Positions 1 through 11,473 of a stretch of DNA of 64,000 nt are shown in pieces; position 1 is the first letter of the stretch, and each line of letters begins with the position of its first letter. Origin of the DNA: Laguncularia racemosa (Eukaryota > Streptophyta > Magnoliopsida > Myrtales > Combretaceae); the NCBI GenBank assembly GCA_037954665.1, contig JBBMOL010000246.1, positions 744,001 through 808,000 on the forward strand, read 5' to 3'. Position numbers and translations under genes: made by a program. Below the pieces are notes generated by a model. The model was not told where the DNA came from. It ran no database searches and saw only the letters and a list, made by a program, of their open reading frames with translations.

Positions 1-1208
1 AGAAAATGAAGGACATTATAATGAAGCAATTACCAATTTAATTGAATGACCAAACATAAAGATGAAAGCCTCTCAAATCAGAAAATTTCTTAAATAATTA
101 TCTCTTCTTTAAGTACAAAGGGTACGGGGTTTGGATTTTGGGTCACTATTAAATAAGGTGGAAGGATTTAGCTTTGCTTTAATCTATGATAATGTTGTAG
201 ATTGTGTATTAAATATTTTTTTTAAATTTTAAGTTTTTTATACAATTATTTTTTTATAAATTATTTAGCACTAAAGTTTGGTTCAAACACCCTATAATGC
301 AATCCATATATTATATGGAAATTGCATCACGGAAACTAGTATGCAGTTGCCAATGGCTCATCATTAGACTTGGATTATCTCAATTTTTTTTCCTCAATTT
401 GTAAATCAATGGTTAAGATTGTTTAAAATTTTAAAATATCATATTACATCATTATAATATTATTTACTTCCTTTTGATTTTAACAATTAATTTATATAAT
501 AAAATCTAAATTAATTAATTAAAAAATAAGAAAAAAATAAATTAAGATGATCCATTTCCCTTAAATTTGCATCAGGATGAAGAGTGGAGACAGATAGGAC
601 AGATAAACAATTAATTTGCAACAGATGGAACAGATAAACAATTAATGTGCAATACAATGTGGTCCAGACCGTAGCACCCAGGATAAGATGGGCCTCAAAT
701 GCTGAAGACATTTTATTTTCATACACGGAAGGGAAACAAAAAAATAAAAATAATAAAAAGAAAGAAAGAAAAAGAAATAGAAATAGATGGAACCAATTGC
801 TTGTAAAAATAAATGTAATTTGTATAAATTTTTTTATATATGTAAAAACAGGATCTATGTGTGATTTAATTATTTATGTATTGGTCAATATATGGAAAAT
901 TAATAAAAGCTGTATCTAAAAATTGATTTAACCGAGCGTAACTGCTTGAAACTCGAGGAAGGACCATCAATAGCTTGAAATCATCATGCGATAAGGAAAG
1001 CGACAAGGACGTCGAACATGGCTTGTCTTGACAGAACTTGCTACTTGTCATTGAGAAAATTTCTGGTGAGAAACGATAGAGCTTGCTGGAATTCAAGTTA
1101 ATGTCAGTTTGGCCTAGAGCTAGACACACGATCTTGAGTATTTAATGTATTTGACCATACAATTAAAGACATAAATACATGAGATTGATTTATTTGTAGA
1201 TTCCTTTG
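1..1208 (+). repeat. Dispersed repeat, copy A
   Basis: This non-coding AT-rich stretch recurs at 2733-3490 (copy B) and 12127-14505 (copy C). Shared landmarks are the opening AGAAAATGAAGG, a block near 120-170 with AAGTACAAAGGGTA, a block near 570-660 and a block at 945-1125. Copy A runs off the left edge of the window. Homology with copy C ends near 1208, just after GATTTATTTG. Copy A lacks the 1.2-kb insertion found in copy C and so serves as the empty site. I do not recognise the family, and the short open frames in it are not conserved between copies. Confidence is high that it is a repeat and low on what it is. Confidence 0.8.
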
Positions 1209-1394
1209 CAGAACTTGTAGTTCTGTCCATACACCTTGGTGACTTGGTCTTTTTACAAGCACCATAACTATCAAGATCAAACATTAATAAACTTAATATA
1301 AAAGTGAGCAGGAAATCAAAAAATACTTCTTCCAGCTAAATGTCAAATTGATATTCTTATGTGGGTACTCGGTAGAAATGGTATTCATTGCACA

Positions 1395-2475
1395 ATCCTT
1401 GGGCTAAAACAAGCCCCATGGACATGGTATAGTCACATTAAGACTTATTTTTTTGAAATGTCCTCGTGAGCAAACATTTAAAGTTAAGGTTAGAGGTAAA
1501 AGAAAAATGCTCATTGTTTGCTTGTCTGTCAATGACCTTATATTTATAGAAAATTGTAATGCCATGTTTAAAGAATTCACAAAGTCCATAATGATTGAGT
1601 TTGAAGTGTCTAATTTTGGCTTAATACATTACTTTCTTGGCATAGAAGTAATCCAATCAAATGATGGGATTTTTATTTCTCAAAAGAAATATATAGAAGA
1701 AATTTTGGGCAAATTTTAGATGAAGGATTGTAATCTTGTAAACACTCTAGTTGAGTTTGGTTTGAAACTACACAAGGATGATGAAAGGAAGAAGGTTTGC
1801 AATACACTTATGAACAAATTCTAGGCAATTCGATGTATCTAATTACAACAAGACCTAACATGATGTATTTTGTGAGTTTGATATATAAAGAATTCTACAA
1901 AAATACATTTGCTAGCTGTGAAGGGAATGCTTTGTTACTTAAAAAGGAACTAGAGATTTTTGGGAATATTTTACCAGGAGTGAAAATTCAATCCACTAAG
2001 ATTTATTAACAAAAATTTTATGGGTGATCAAGATGAAAGAAGAAGTACTTCAAGTTATGCTTTTATGCTTGGAACAGGTACTATTTCATGGTCATATAAA
2101 AAGTAACCACTCGTCACTTTATCAAATATAGAAGTTAAATTTGTTGTTGCAATAACTTGCGTGGGTCAAGCCAGTCAAGCTATTCAACTAACGAGAATTC
2201 TTTAAAAGCTACAATTCAAGCAACTAGTTGCTACTTTTGTAACATGTTAGTAATCAAACTCTTCAAGATTCCAAGGCTACATGGAAGAAACAAGCACATT
2301 GATGTGAAATTTTATATCCTAAGAGACCTTAGCTATGATGCTATGATGGAACAATTGATTTAATTGACTACAAGAATAAAGACCAAATTGCAGATATATT
2401 CATTGAGCCCCTCAAGATGGATTCATTCATGAAGCTTAGAGGATTACTAGGTGTTTGCACTAAAAAACAATTAAG
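1395..2475 (+). pseudogene. Ty1/copia polyprotein relic (reverse transcriptase to RNase H)
   Basis: This is a broken 3' part of a copia-type pol gene. In order it shows the GLKQAPW..WYSHI reverse-transcriptase motif (about 1400), then after a frame change a block containing KMLIVCLSVNDLIF and HYFLGIEVIQS (1500-1660), FISQKKYIEEIL (1670-1710), a RNase H part with DQDE/RRSTSSYAFMLGTG-like residues (2025-2080), RNKHIDVKF (2290-2310) and the terminal DQIADIFIEPLK (2380-2420). The catalytic YVDD box reads SVND, so the active-site aspartate pair is damaged. Several stops and frameshifts separate the blocks, and gag, protease and integrase are absent. It lies between repeat copies A and B. The element is dead; its place in the copia superfamily is confident, its lineage is not. 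Confidence 0.88.
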
Positions 2476-2496
2476 GATTTAAATTGATGTTAGCAA

Positions 2497-2732
2497 ATAT
2501 CAATTTAAGGGAGGGATTATTGGAGTTTAGTTATTTGTTCTTTTGTAATTTCTAATTTGTTTACTAGTCATTTTATGAGTCCGTCATTTTCCATTGTTTC
2601 AACCTTAGTTATTCTTATTTTTGGAAGTTAGTAAAGTAACCAAGTAGTGCAAGTCATGGTTGTTATTATGGGTCCTATTTGGTATTGTTTTTGCTATGTA
2701 TTTACCTTTATAATGACCTCAAATATCTAAAT
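2497..2732 (+). other. Polypurine tract and probable start of the copia 3' LTR
   Basis: Just after the RNase H relic comes a purine tract, AAGGGAGGGA, at about 2508-2517, the usual site of plus-strand priming in copia elements, followed by TTATTGGAGTTTAG. A 3' LTR would begin about here, but no matching 5' LTR is visible upstream of the relic. Its far end is unclear because repeat copy B begins near 2733. Confidence 0.45.
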
Positions 2733-3490
2733 TAAAATAAATAAAGATTTTAACTTTATCTCTCATTTTAGATATATTATGCTTCTATTTTAAATTTCAA
2801 AATTTCACAAGTATGTTAATTATCCAATAAGAAAATGAAGGATTATTATAATGAAGCAATAATCAATTTCATTGAATGACCAAACATGAAGGTGAAAGCC
2901 TCTCAAATTAGAAAATATCTTAAATAATTATCTCTTCTTTAAGTACAAAGGGTAGGAGGTTTAGATTTCAGATCACTAATAAATAAGATGGAAGGATTTA
3001 GCTTTAGCTTAATCTGTGACAGTGTCGTAGATTGTCTATTAAATAATTTCTTTTCTTTTTTTCCTTAATTTTAAGTTGTTCATATAGTTTTTTTTTTTCT
3101 TGAAATATTTAGTACTAAAGTTCGGTTTAAACACCCGATAACGTAATCCATATAAATTTGGAAATTGCATCACGAAAACTATTATGCAGTTGCCAGTGGC
3201 TCATCCTTAAATTTGCATCAGGATATACAGCGGAGACAGTTAGGAAGATACATTTACAGATAAACAATTAATGTGCAATTCAATGCAGCCGAGATGATAG
3301 ATAAAACCAATTGCATGTAAATATAAATGCAATTTTTATAAAAAAAAATCATATATGAAAAAAGGGGATCTATATATAATTTAATTTTCTATATACAATT
3401 TAATTATATATGAAAATTAATGAAAGTTACATCCAGAAATCCATTTAATCGGGTAATACATATTCAAGACTTGAGGAAGGAACATCAACA
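2733..3490 (+). repeat. Dispersed repeat, copy B
   Basis: This is a shorter copy of the repeat also seen at 1-1208 and 12127-14505. It shares with copy C about 90 extra bases at its left side (TTAGATATA..TTTTAAATTTC and CAAGTATG), which fall outside the window for copy A. It has a deletion relative to A in the part corresponding to A 370-560. Similarity fades after GAGGAAGGAACATCAA near 3490. No gene is seen in it. Confidence 0.75.
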
Positions 3491-3954
3491 CAAAATTGTT
3501 TAAAAGAAATAATAAAATTGAAAAGATAGGTTTTGGTGGCTCCACACAACTAGATTTGTTGTTGATGATTTTACACCACAATGGGAGCTTCCTTAAAGAT
3601 CTCACATCAACTAATTCTTGACGGAATCTCACTAACAATTGGAGTAGTTTGGTTTTATGTTAAGAGTCACACCATTAAGGAAAAAAAAAAAAAGAGGAAG
3701 GCATCACTATTCTAGGGAAAGTAATTTTATTGTTCTTATTCAACTTCATTTGTTACAGACTTGTCTATTTACGGACTAAATAAAACTTAGAAACAAATTC
3801 ATAAGAAAACTAAAAAACATAGGCAATAATCTAATAAAAGGAAACTAATAATATAGGTAATTGAAAATAGCAAAATGTCCGGCCATAAAATTTTCAAATG
3901 GCTAAACTTGGTCAACAACATGCTTAACTCCTTTAACCTAGGATGCATAATTCA
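3491..3954. other. Stretch without recognisable feature
   Basis: AT-rich sequence with a short A-run near 3680. Only short, unsupported open frames are present. It ends at the left boundary of the LTR element beginning at 3955. Confidence 0.6.
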
Positions 3955-4590
3955 TGACATGAATTTGGGATCAATAAATTATCATTTGAGTGACTAGGAC
4001 TATTAGCAAGGAGACAACGTAGTTATGAAGTAAAATAGTTATGCAGCCAAAATAGTACCAATATTGATGAGAATGTACTAGATTTGATCTGAGTTGACCA
4101 AAGGTAGACATCCACCAAGTAGATCAAGTAGACTAGGTGATTGACTAGCCATATCTATTGGAACTGATTTAGCTTAATTTTATTATATTTTCAGTTATTT
4201 ATTTTTTATGGTTTCCTATTTTGATTAGATGTTTGGTTTATCAGCTCTTTTATCAATTATTTCCTAATTTATTAGGGTTTTATTTGTTTATAAATATGCT
4301 GAGATCATAATAATCAATTTAATTTAATTAATTAAGATTGTTTGAGTATTAAGTTTTAAACTCTTTCTCATCTAGGCTTATCAAGAATTATTTGTTATGG
4401 TGTTCATTCAACTATACAAAGGCTCTTAATTGTTATAATATGCGAGTTGAGGCTTTCACCTAATTATACCAAGATTCTAGCTTGCATTATTCAAGGGTCA
4501 TATTTAGTTATACCTTTGACATATTAACCAATGGGTTAAGTTTTGCTCTCACCTCTTTGTAATATTCTCAAGTTTTTGTAATATTCATCA
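3955..4590 (+). repeat. 5' LTR of LTR element copy 1
   Basis: This LTR starts TGACATGAATTTGGGATC and ends just before the primer-binding-like site. Alignment to the LTR at 5592-6208 is visible through blocks such as TTAGGGTTTTATT versus TACGGTTTTATT, TTATCAAGAATTATTT in both, and TTCAAGGGTCATATTTAGTTA versus the matching block near 6100. Confidence 0.7.
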
Positions 4591-4610
4591 TTTGGTATCA
4601 TAACTTCCGG
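4591..4610 (+). other. Primer-binding-like site
   Basis: TTTGGTATCATAAC follows the 5' LTR directly. It resembles the TGGTATCAGAGC site that is complementary to initiator methionine tRNA and common in plant LTR elements, with mismatches. Copy 2 has the same site at 8937-8956, where TCATAGC is closer to the canonical form. Confidence 0.6.
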
Positions 4611-4859
4611 TCTTAAATCAAGTTATTTTTAGTCTTTATAAAGCACAAAAGAAAAGAAAAAGTAATTTTGGTTATTGCTTAATTATAATTGGAGAAAAAA
4701 AAGTACGATAGTGACTTAGGAGATTTGCTAGTGGAAATCTAATGAAGATTCATCTTTGTGAAAATATTTGTGCTTGTTATGGGGTTATGTTACGTTGATT
4801 TTGGTTAGAATTGAATAGATGAATAGAGCATAGGTTTTTCAAAGTTTTCTTTCACAAGT

Positions 4860-5290
4860 TAGGATTCAAGGTCATATTCAACATTTTCTTATTGATGATC
4901 ATTACCAAAATTTAACTTCAGAGTATATTGTAGAGAAAGTGGGATTAGCAAATTGTTAATCTCCCAATCTAGATGAACTAGTTTTGTTGTAATGAGGTTA
5001 TCTGCATAACAAAGTAGGTATAAATTACTTCCTATCAAGGTAAACATTATGAAGAAGAGGTTTTGAGTGATCTCAATCCTATAAATGACTATCATCTCAA
5101 TTGGGGAAATTTGTAGCATTTGTATCATGATGGCATGTATAAACCCTATATGAATGTATATATTTTTATGAAGGAAGGAAGAAAAATTATTTTCTAGCAC
5201 ATGATTGATGAGCATCAACAAAGAGCATAAAAACTATGTAAAAGATTAAGTTCAAAGATGGATAATTGAAAGGAATGTCCAAAGTGAGGG
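4860..5290 (+). pseudogene. Possible Ty3/gypsy protease-region relic
   Basis: This part of the LTR element reads, with stops and frame changes, like the end of a plant gypsy gag-protease region. It has a segment with LLIDDHYQN and EYIVEKVGLAN (clearer in copy 2 near 9230-9300) and later HDGMYKPYMNVYIFMKEGRK, which resembles the DG-YKN-YSF-KDGKKI pattern found after the retropepsin in such elements. The catalytic D-S/T-G triad is not intact. No further domain follows before the 3' LTR. The assignment is by pattern memory only and could be wrong. Confidence 0.35.
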
Positions 5291-5591
5291 GAACTTGCAA
5301 TAGATTGCTATGAAATTAGAAAATTCCACTATTGTGATTATTAAAACTAGGTCAGAGATTAAAAGAAAATTTCCAATTGTCTATGCAATTGAATTTACCA
5401 CTAAGTCATATATGAAGAATTACCAAACAAGTTATGTACAAGATCTAGATGTTATGCCTTTACAATTTCATAAAAAGCATTCAGTTTTGTTAAGTTTAAT
5501 TAAGAAGGTGCACTTTTTTTCTATAGACTAATTTTTTACCGGGAAGATCCAAATAAGATTTGAGGATAAATCTTTTTAGAAAAAGAGGGCA

Positions 5592-6208
5592 TGACATGAA
5601 TATAGGATTGAGAAATTATAAAATGAATGTCTAAAACTATTACATATGAGTCAAAATTGTTATAGGGTCAAAACAAAACCACATATTTGACCAAATTTGA
5701 CTATAATTGACTAAAAGTAAATTGGAGACCCATGAGGTCAACCATGGGGCTTAGGTAGTTGACCAATTCTAGCCATTGGAGCTAGTATAGCCTATTTTTC
5801 TTATTGTTTAGTTGCTTGTTTTTATAGTTTTCTATTATGATTAGTTTTTTAGTTTATTAGCTTTCTTATCAATTATTTCCTAGTTTACTACGGTTTTATT
5901 GGCCTAAATAGGTAAGAGTTATAATAAACAATTCAATTAATTAAGATTATGTCAATATTGAGTTTTAAGCTCTTGTCCTCTACACTTATCAAGAATTATT
6001 TCTTATGTCATTCATTTATTTATATCGAGTTCCTAAATCGTTATATAGTTAGCTAGTCAAGGTTTCCATATAATTATACCAAGGTTCTTTACTTGTATTA
6101 TTCAATATGACACATTCAGTCATACCTTTTATTCTTGGATTGCATAGCTAAGGATCTAGTTTCACTCTTGCCTGATTTCAATTATGTCCAGGTCCTCATT
6201 ATCCATCA
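5592..6208 (+). repeat. 3' LTR of LTR element copy 1
   Basis: It starts TGACATGAATATAGG after the purine tract at 5579-5588 and ends TCCATCA at 6208. It is more like the 3' LTR of copy 2 (9934-10550) than like the 5' LTR of its own element. Confidence 0.7.
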
Positions 6209-6410
6209 ATTTAGTTTATTAGTTTTTAAGTTAGTTGACCGGGATTTCATCATTCTCCCTCTTTTAAGGGGATTTAACCTTGAATTTTTAAAGTTCACGT
6301 GTTCACTTTTTTTTTTATTGTAATTCTACTCTACCTATCATAAAATCTTCCAAAGTTTGTAAGTCTCTTAAGTGTATAAAAATACTAAAAGAGACTTCAT
6401 ATAAATGTTT
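6209..6410 (+). repeat. Non-LTR flank shared with copy 2 of the duplication
   Basis: This sequence, with TTCTCCCTCTTTTAAGG and GTAATTCTACTCTACC, lies outside the LTR but is repeated at 10551-10733. It shows that the LTR element was copied together with flanking host DNA. Confidence 0.75.
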
Positions 6411-6440
6411 GCAATGTTGAATTTTTAAGAACATTTAAGC

Positions 6441-7234
6441 TAGGGATGAACAGGTAATCCTATTGTACATGGTACCTATCTGTACTTACTCAACTAGATA
6501 GATTCCAAGTGAGTATTAAGCTACACAATGTAAGTTCCAAGTATAGGATTTCCGAAACCTACTCCCACATGGTAGGGTATGGGTACAAGATCTTCTTATC
6601 TTATACCCATCTTAAAATTTATATTTTAAGATATACAGAGTATAGGTTCTAGGATACCCTATACTTATTCTATAAAATGTTATTAAATAATATTTTTAAA
6701 TGAATAGTAAATAACAATATTATAATTTTTTTTGTAATAAATGCTTTAGTAAAAAAAATTATAAATTCATAAGTTGATAACTCTAAACAGTTAAACCTGA
6801 TATTGTCCCTCTTTCCATTTCTTATTCTTACCCATTTTCCTCTCTAATTTTAGATTTTCTATTCTTTTATCTTGTTCTTTTTCATTTATTAAGTAGTAAA
6901 ATTGTAGAACCTGAAATAATTAAGGTCGATTTTTTTTTATTTTACATATTTTCTTACAAATTAGATAAATTTTGCACACAAAAAATAATAATTCACATAT
7001 AAATTGTTTGTTTTTTTAATATCACACAAATTTAAAATTTATAGGAGAAAAGATAAAATTTATAGGTTCTATGTAATAACCTATACCCTATAAGTTTTAC
7101 AGAATATAGGGTACATGGTGGTTCTAAAGTATTATAGAGTAAGTTCCAGTTTCAAAAATTAGGAACTTGTACCTTACAGGGTAGGGTACGAGTAGAAACT
7201 TATACGCTACCCACTCAATACTCACTCACTCATA
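6441..7234. mobile_element. hAT-like MITE starting TAGGGATG
   Basis: The block begins TAGGGATGAACAGG and ends CTCACTCACTCATA, whose reverse complement TATGAGTGAGTGAGT matches the start imperfectly. It is flanked by ATTTAAGC (6433-6440) and ATTTAAGT (7235-7242), an 8-bp near-duplication as expected for hAT elements. The interior is full of related GGTAC and TATACCC words in both orientations. It carries no coding capacity. The boundaries rest on the flanking 8-mers. Confidence 0.5.
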
Positions 7235-7242
7235 ATTTAAGT

Positions 7243-8394
7243 GATTTAAAAAATTCAAATGCACATAAAATCGCTATATGCTTCATAAAATTTCTTAATA
7301 TATGTAATTTTACTTAAAGCTCCAAAATCTTATAAAAGTTTAAAAATTTACTATAATAATTACTTTCAATTCGTAAAATTACTTAAATTGTTTGTAATTC
7401 CACACTAGTATTCATAAAAGTGTGTGACATTTAGCGCTTCCTTGGACTCTAATGTGTTGTAGCTAATTGACTTCTAGCATTATGTCATTTAGACTCCATT
7501 GGATGTAACCTCATTTGAAATCAAGGTGCAACATATATCTTCTGCAATGGAATTCAATATGTTATTATGTATATAAATTAACAATAATTTAAAGCATTGC
7601 TATAGTAAGAGTTTGTTTAAAAAAAAAATAGAAAAAGGAAAAAAAGCAACTTAATAAGTAGAAAAAAAAAAAGAAAAGAAAATCATTTGCTACTCTCTCT
7701 CACAAAACTCCTTAACAAAACACTCTAGTGCCCCTCATTTAGTACTTTTTAAACTTCTTCCCTTCCATCACCACCCTAAAACCACATGTCTACTAAGACT
7801 AATCTTAGTGTCCATAGATCTACTACTATTTATCTCAAATTTGTTTTCTTTTTCCCTTGTCATTCCACTATGACCAATCCATCCGCATTACATTCCCACC
7901 ACCACAAATCTATGTCTACATATATGGTCACTTCAAAGATTATGGTGATAAGACTAATCTTATTTTGTTAATACCGATCTCAATACCTACATATTTATCA
8001 CCATTGATATCAAATCTAGGTTTTTCATATCATTTCACCATTATCCATCAACATTACATACCCATCACCATAATTCTATAGTTACATTGCAGCAATTGGA
8101 ATAATATAGTTTTGTTAATAGTATTAAGAATAAACAAATTTTATGTTTTTGTTATTTTTATTTCCATCCCCTCCTCCATGGGATATGTTATCACTTTTAT
8201 GGATTTATTTATTACACTCGCTAGTTAGGTGGGCTTTGTTTTCTTAGAAAAAAGGATTGTATTTATTATGTGGGTCATATTGACTTTAAAAGAGATGTGC
8301 CCATATCCCCAACTCTCTGTTAGTTATTCTTCTTATGTCGATCAATTTGATAGATATAATTTATTTTAAATAAATGAAATTAATATTTACTAAG
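7243..8394. other. AT-rich stretch without recognisable gene
   Basis: It contains A-rich runs near 7620-7680 and two overlapping short open frames near 7790-8080. These are made of low-complexity ACC/CAT-rich sequence and have no recognisable motif or conserved copy. I see no element boundary here. Confidence 0.6.
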
Positions 8395-10550
8395 AAAATA
8401 GTACCAATATTGATGAGAATATACTAGATTTGATTTGAGTTGACCAAAGATAAATATCCACCAGGTAGATCAAGTAGACTAGGTGATTGACTAGCCCTAT
8501 CTATTGGAATTGATTTAGCTTAATTTTATTATATTTTCAGTTAATTATTTTTTATGGTTTCCTATTTTGATTAGATGTTTGGTTTATCAACTCTTTTATC
8601 AATTATTTCCTAGTTTATTAGGGTTTTATTCGCTTATAAATATGCCGAGATCATAATAATCAATTTAATTTAATTAATTAAGATTGTTTAAGTATTAAGT
8701 TTTAAATTCTTTCTCATCTGGGCTTATCAAGAATTATTTCTTATGGTGTTCATTCAACTATACAAACGCTGTTAATTGTTATAACCTACAAGTTGAGGCT
8801 TTCAACTAATTATACCAAGATTCTAGCTTGCATTATTCAAGGGTCATATTTAGTTATACCTTTGACATATTAACCAATGGGTTAAGTTTTGCTCTCACCT
8901 CTTTGTAGCATTCTTAGGTTTTTGTAATATCCATCATTTGGTATCATAGCTTCTAGTCTTAAATCAAGTTATTTTTAGTCCTATAAAAAGCACAAAAGGA
9001 AAGAAAAAGTAATTTTGGTTGTTGCTTAATTATAATTGGAAAAAAAAAGTGTGATAGTGATTTAGGAGATGCTAGTGGAAATCTAATGAAGATTCATGTT
9101 TGTGAAAATATTTGTGCATGTTATAGGGGTTATGTTACGTTGATTTTGGTTGGAATTGAATAGATGGATAGAGCATAGGTTTTTCAGAGTTTTCTTGCAC
9201 AAGTTAGGATTCAAGGTCATATTCGACATTTGCTTATTGATGATCATTACCAAAATTTAACTTGAAAGTATATTGTAGAGAAAGTGGGATTAGCAAATGG
9301 TTAATCTCCCAATCTAGATAAACTAGTTTTGTTGTAATGAGGTTATACGCATAACAAAGTAGGTAAAAATTACTTCCTATAAAGGTGAACATTATGAAGA
9401 AGAGGTTTTAAGTGATCACAATCCTATAAATGACTATCATCTCAATCGAGGGAATTTGTGGCATTCATTTCATGATGGCATGTACAAACCCTATATGAAT
9501 GTATATATTTTTATGAAGGAAGAAAGAAAATTTATTTTCTAGCACGTGATTTATGAGCATCAACAAGAGCATAAAAACTATTTAAAAGATTAAGTTTAAA
9601 GATGGATAATTGAAAGGAAAGTCAAAAATGAGGGGAACTTACAACAAATTGCTATGAAATTAGAAAATTCCAATATTGTGATTATTAATACTAGGTTAGA
9701 GATTAAAAGAAAATTACCAGTTGTCCATGCAATTGAATTTACCACTAAGTCATATATGAAGAATTACCAAACAAGTTATGTACAAGATCTAAATGTTATG
9801 CCTTTACAATTCCATAAAAAGTATTCAGTTTTGTTGAGTTTAATTGATAAGGTGCATTTTTTTTATACGCTAATTTTTAATCGGGAAGATCCAAATAAGA
9901 TTTGAGGATAAATCTTTTTAGAAAAAGAGGGCATGATATGAATATGAGATTAAGAAATTATCAAATGAATGTATAAAACTATTACATATGAGTCAAAATT
10001 GTTATAGGTCAAAACAAAACCACATATTTGACCAAATTTGACTATAATTGACTAAAAGTAAATTGAAGACCCCTGAGGTCAACCATGGGGCTAAGGTAGT
10101 TGACCAACCCTAGCCATTGGAGCCGTTTGGCCAATCTTTCTTATTTTTTAGTTGCTTGTTTCTATAGTTTTCTATTTTGATTAGTTTTTTTAGTATATTA
10201 GCTTTCTTATCAATTATTTCCTAGTTTACTAGGGTTTTATTAGCCTAAATAGGCAATAAGTTATAATAAACAATTAAGTTAATTGAGATTATGTCAATAT
10301 TAAGTTTTAAGCTCTTATCCTCTACACTTATCAAGAATTATTTCTTATGTGATTCATTTATTTATACTGAGCTCCTAAACCATTATATAGTTAACTAGTC
10401 AAGTTTTCCATATAATTCTACCAAGGTTCTTCACTTGTATTATTCAATATGGCACATTTAGTCATACCTTTTGTTCTTGAATTGCATTGCTAAGGGACAA
10501 GTTTCACTCTTGCCTAATTTCAATTATGTCTAGGTCCCTATTATCCATCA
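8395..10550 (+). mobile_element. Short LTR retroelement, copy 2 (5'-truncated)
   Basis: This is the second direct copy of the element at 3955-6208. Its 5' LTR lacks the first ~95 bases: homology starts at 8395, matching position 4049 of copy 1, and the LTR ends at 8936. The primer-binding-like site follows at 8937, the purine tract lies at about 9922-9931, and the 3' LTR runs 9934-10550, starting TGATATGAAT. The protease-like interior is present with different damage. Each LTR matches its counterpart in copy 1 much better than the other LTR of the same element. Confidence 0.75.
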
Positions 10551-10733
10551 ATTTAGTTTACTAGGTTTTAAGTTAGTTGACTAGGATTTCCTCATTCTCC
10601 CTCTTTTAAGGGAATTTAACCTTGAATTTTTAAGTTCACGTGTTCACCTTTTTTTTTATTGTAATTCTACTCTACCAATCATAAAATCTTTCAAAGTTTG
10701 TAAGTCTCTTAAGTGTGTAAAAATTAGGGATGT
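8395..10733 (+). repeat. Segmental duplication of 4049-6410
   Basis: The match to 4049-6410 runs through the LTR element and about 180 bases of the 3' flank, up to GTCTCTTAAGTGTGTAAAAAT. The left breakpoint falls inside the 5' LTR. The right end coincides with a TAGGGATG start at 10734, where an element seems to have inserted after or at the duplication. Confidence 0.8.
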
Positions 10734-11473
10734 AATCAGGGTGGGTCGTAATAGGATATCTACTCGATCGACCCTATAGGGTTTATGGTCAAGTTTTTGG
10801 ATATGAAATGAAACCCGATAAGGTATAGATTCAGGTTATAGGATTTAGAAAAAAAAACCCGGTGGAAAACCCGATCCGACCTGTTTATTTTTTAAATAAT
10901 AAATTATAATTATAATTATAATTTATTATTTTTATTTTATTATTTTAAAAAAAATTTAAAAAATTCAATTTTTCAAAATTATAATTTGCATTCCATTTCC
11001 TAATTTCCATCTATTCTATTGTTGCCAACTGCCTCACCTTGCTGGAGACTGACTAGAGTGCCGGTTGCTAGATGTAGGATGGGGACTCCGACGATGCACC
11101 TCACCTAGTCACCTCATGCTTGAACTGAACAGCTAGACTTAAACAGTTAAACTTAAATACTTAATAACATATATAATATATTATAATACATAAAATCAAT
11201 TATCAAAATTCAAATGTATGTCTCATCTCATGTCTGTCACAGCTCACAGTGTCACTTCACTATTATCAAGTATTATCAACAACAACTCTCAAGCAGTCAA
11301 GCTTAACAAAACAGCACTACAGTAGAGCAACATCGCCGTCTAGCCCGTCTCATCTCGTCATCATCAATCTCAATTCCAATTCGTCTTTCGTCATCTACAT
11401 CTCCATTCTCCTTCTCCACTTCTCTAGCTAGGCAACAAATGAGCAGACGTGCAGTGCAGGAGATAAATTAATT
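10734..11473. mobile_element. Truncated TAGGGATG (hAT-like) MITE and adjoining sequence
   Basis: TAGGGATGTAATCAGGG starts exactly where homology to copy 1 stops; copy 1 reads on as ATACTAAAAGAG at the same place. The following 130 bases are rich in AACCCGAT-type words typical of plant hAT MITEs. I found no matching right end, so the element is probably truncated. From about 10990 to 11460 there is sequence I do not recognise, with a short serine-rich open frame near 11250 that I do not believe. Confidence 0.4.

Larger units (their letters stand above)
3955..6208 (+). mobile_element. Short LTR retroelement, copy 1 (deletion derivative)
   Basis: Two diverged direct terminal repeats begin TGACATGAAT (3955 and 5592) and end TCCATCA or TTCATCA (4590 and 6208), so each LTR obeys TG..CA. 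A primer-binding-like site (TTTGGTATCATA) follows the 5' LTR, and a purine tract AAAAAGAGGG precedes the 3' LTR. Flanking 5-mers ATTCA (3950-3954) and ATTTA (6209-6213) could be a degraded target duplication. The interior is only about 1.0 kb and lacks reverse transcriptase and integrase. The 5' and 3' LTRs differ a great deal, which implies an old insertion. The whole unit recurs at 8395-10550. Confidence 0.75.

Noticed and set aside
1..3490. Copies A and B as LTRs of the copia relic
   Set aside because: The primer-binding site and 5' domains are missing, the polypurine tract is 220 bases before copy B, and a third copy exists away from any pol gene.
5310..5531. 73-codon frame also seen at 9654-9905
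   Set aside because: Its conservation is explained by the segmental duplication; it is not selected coding sequence that I can recognise.
11249..11431. 60-codon serine-rich frame
   Set aside because: Low-complexity TCT/CAT-rich text gives the serines; it has no second copy and no motif.
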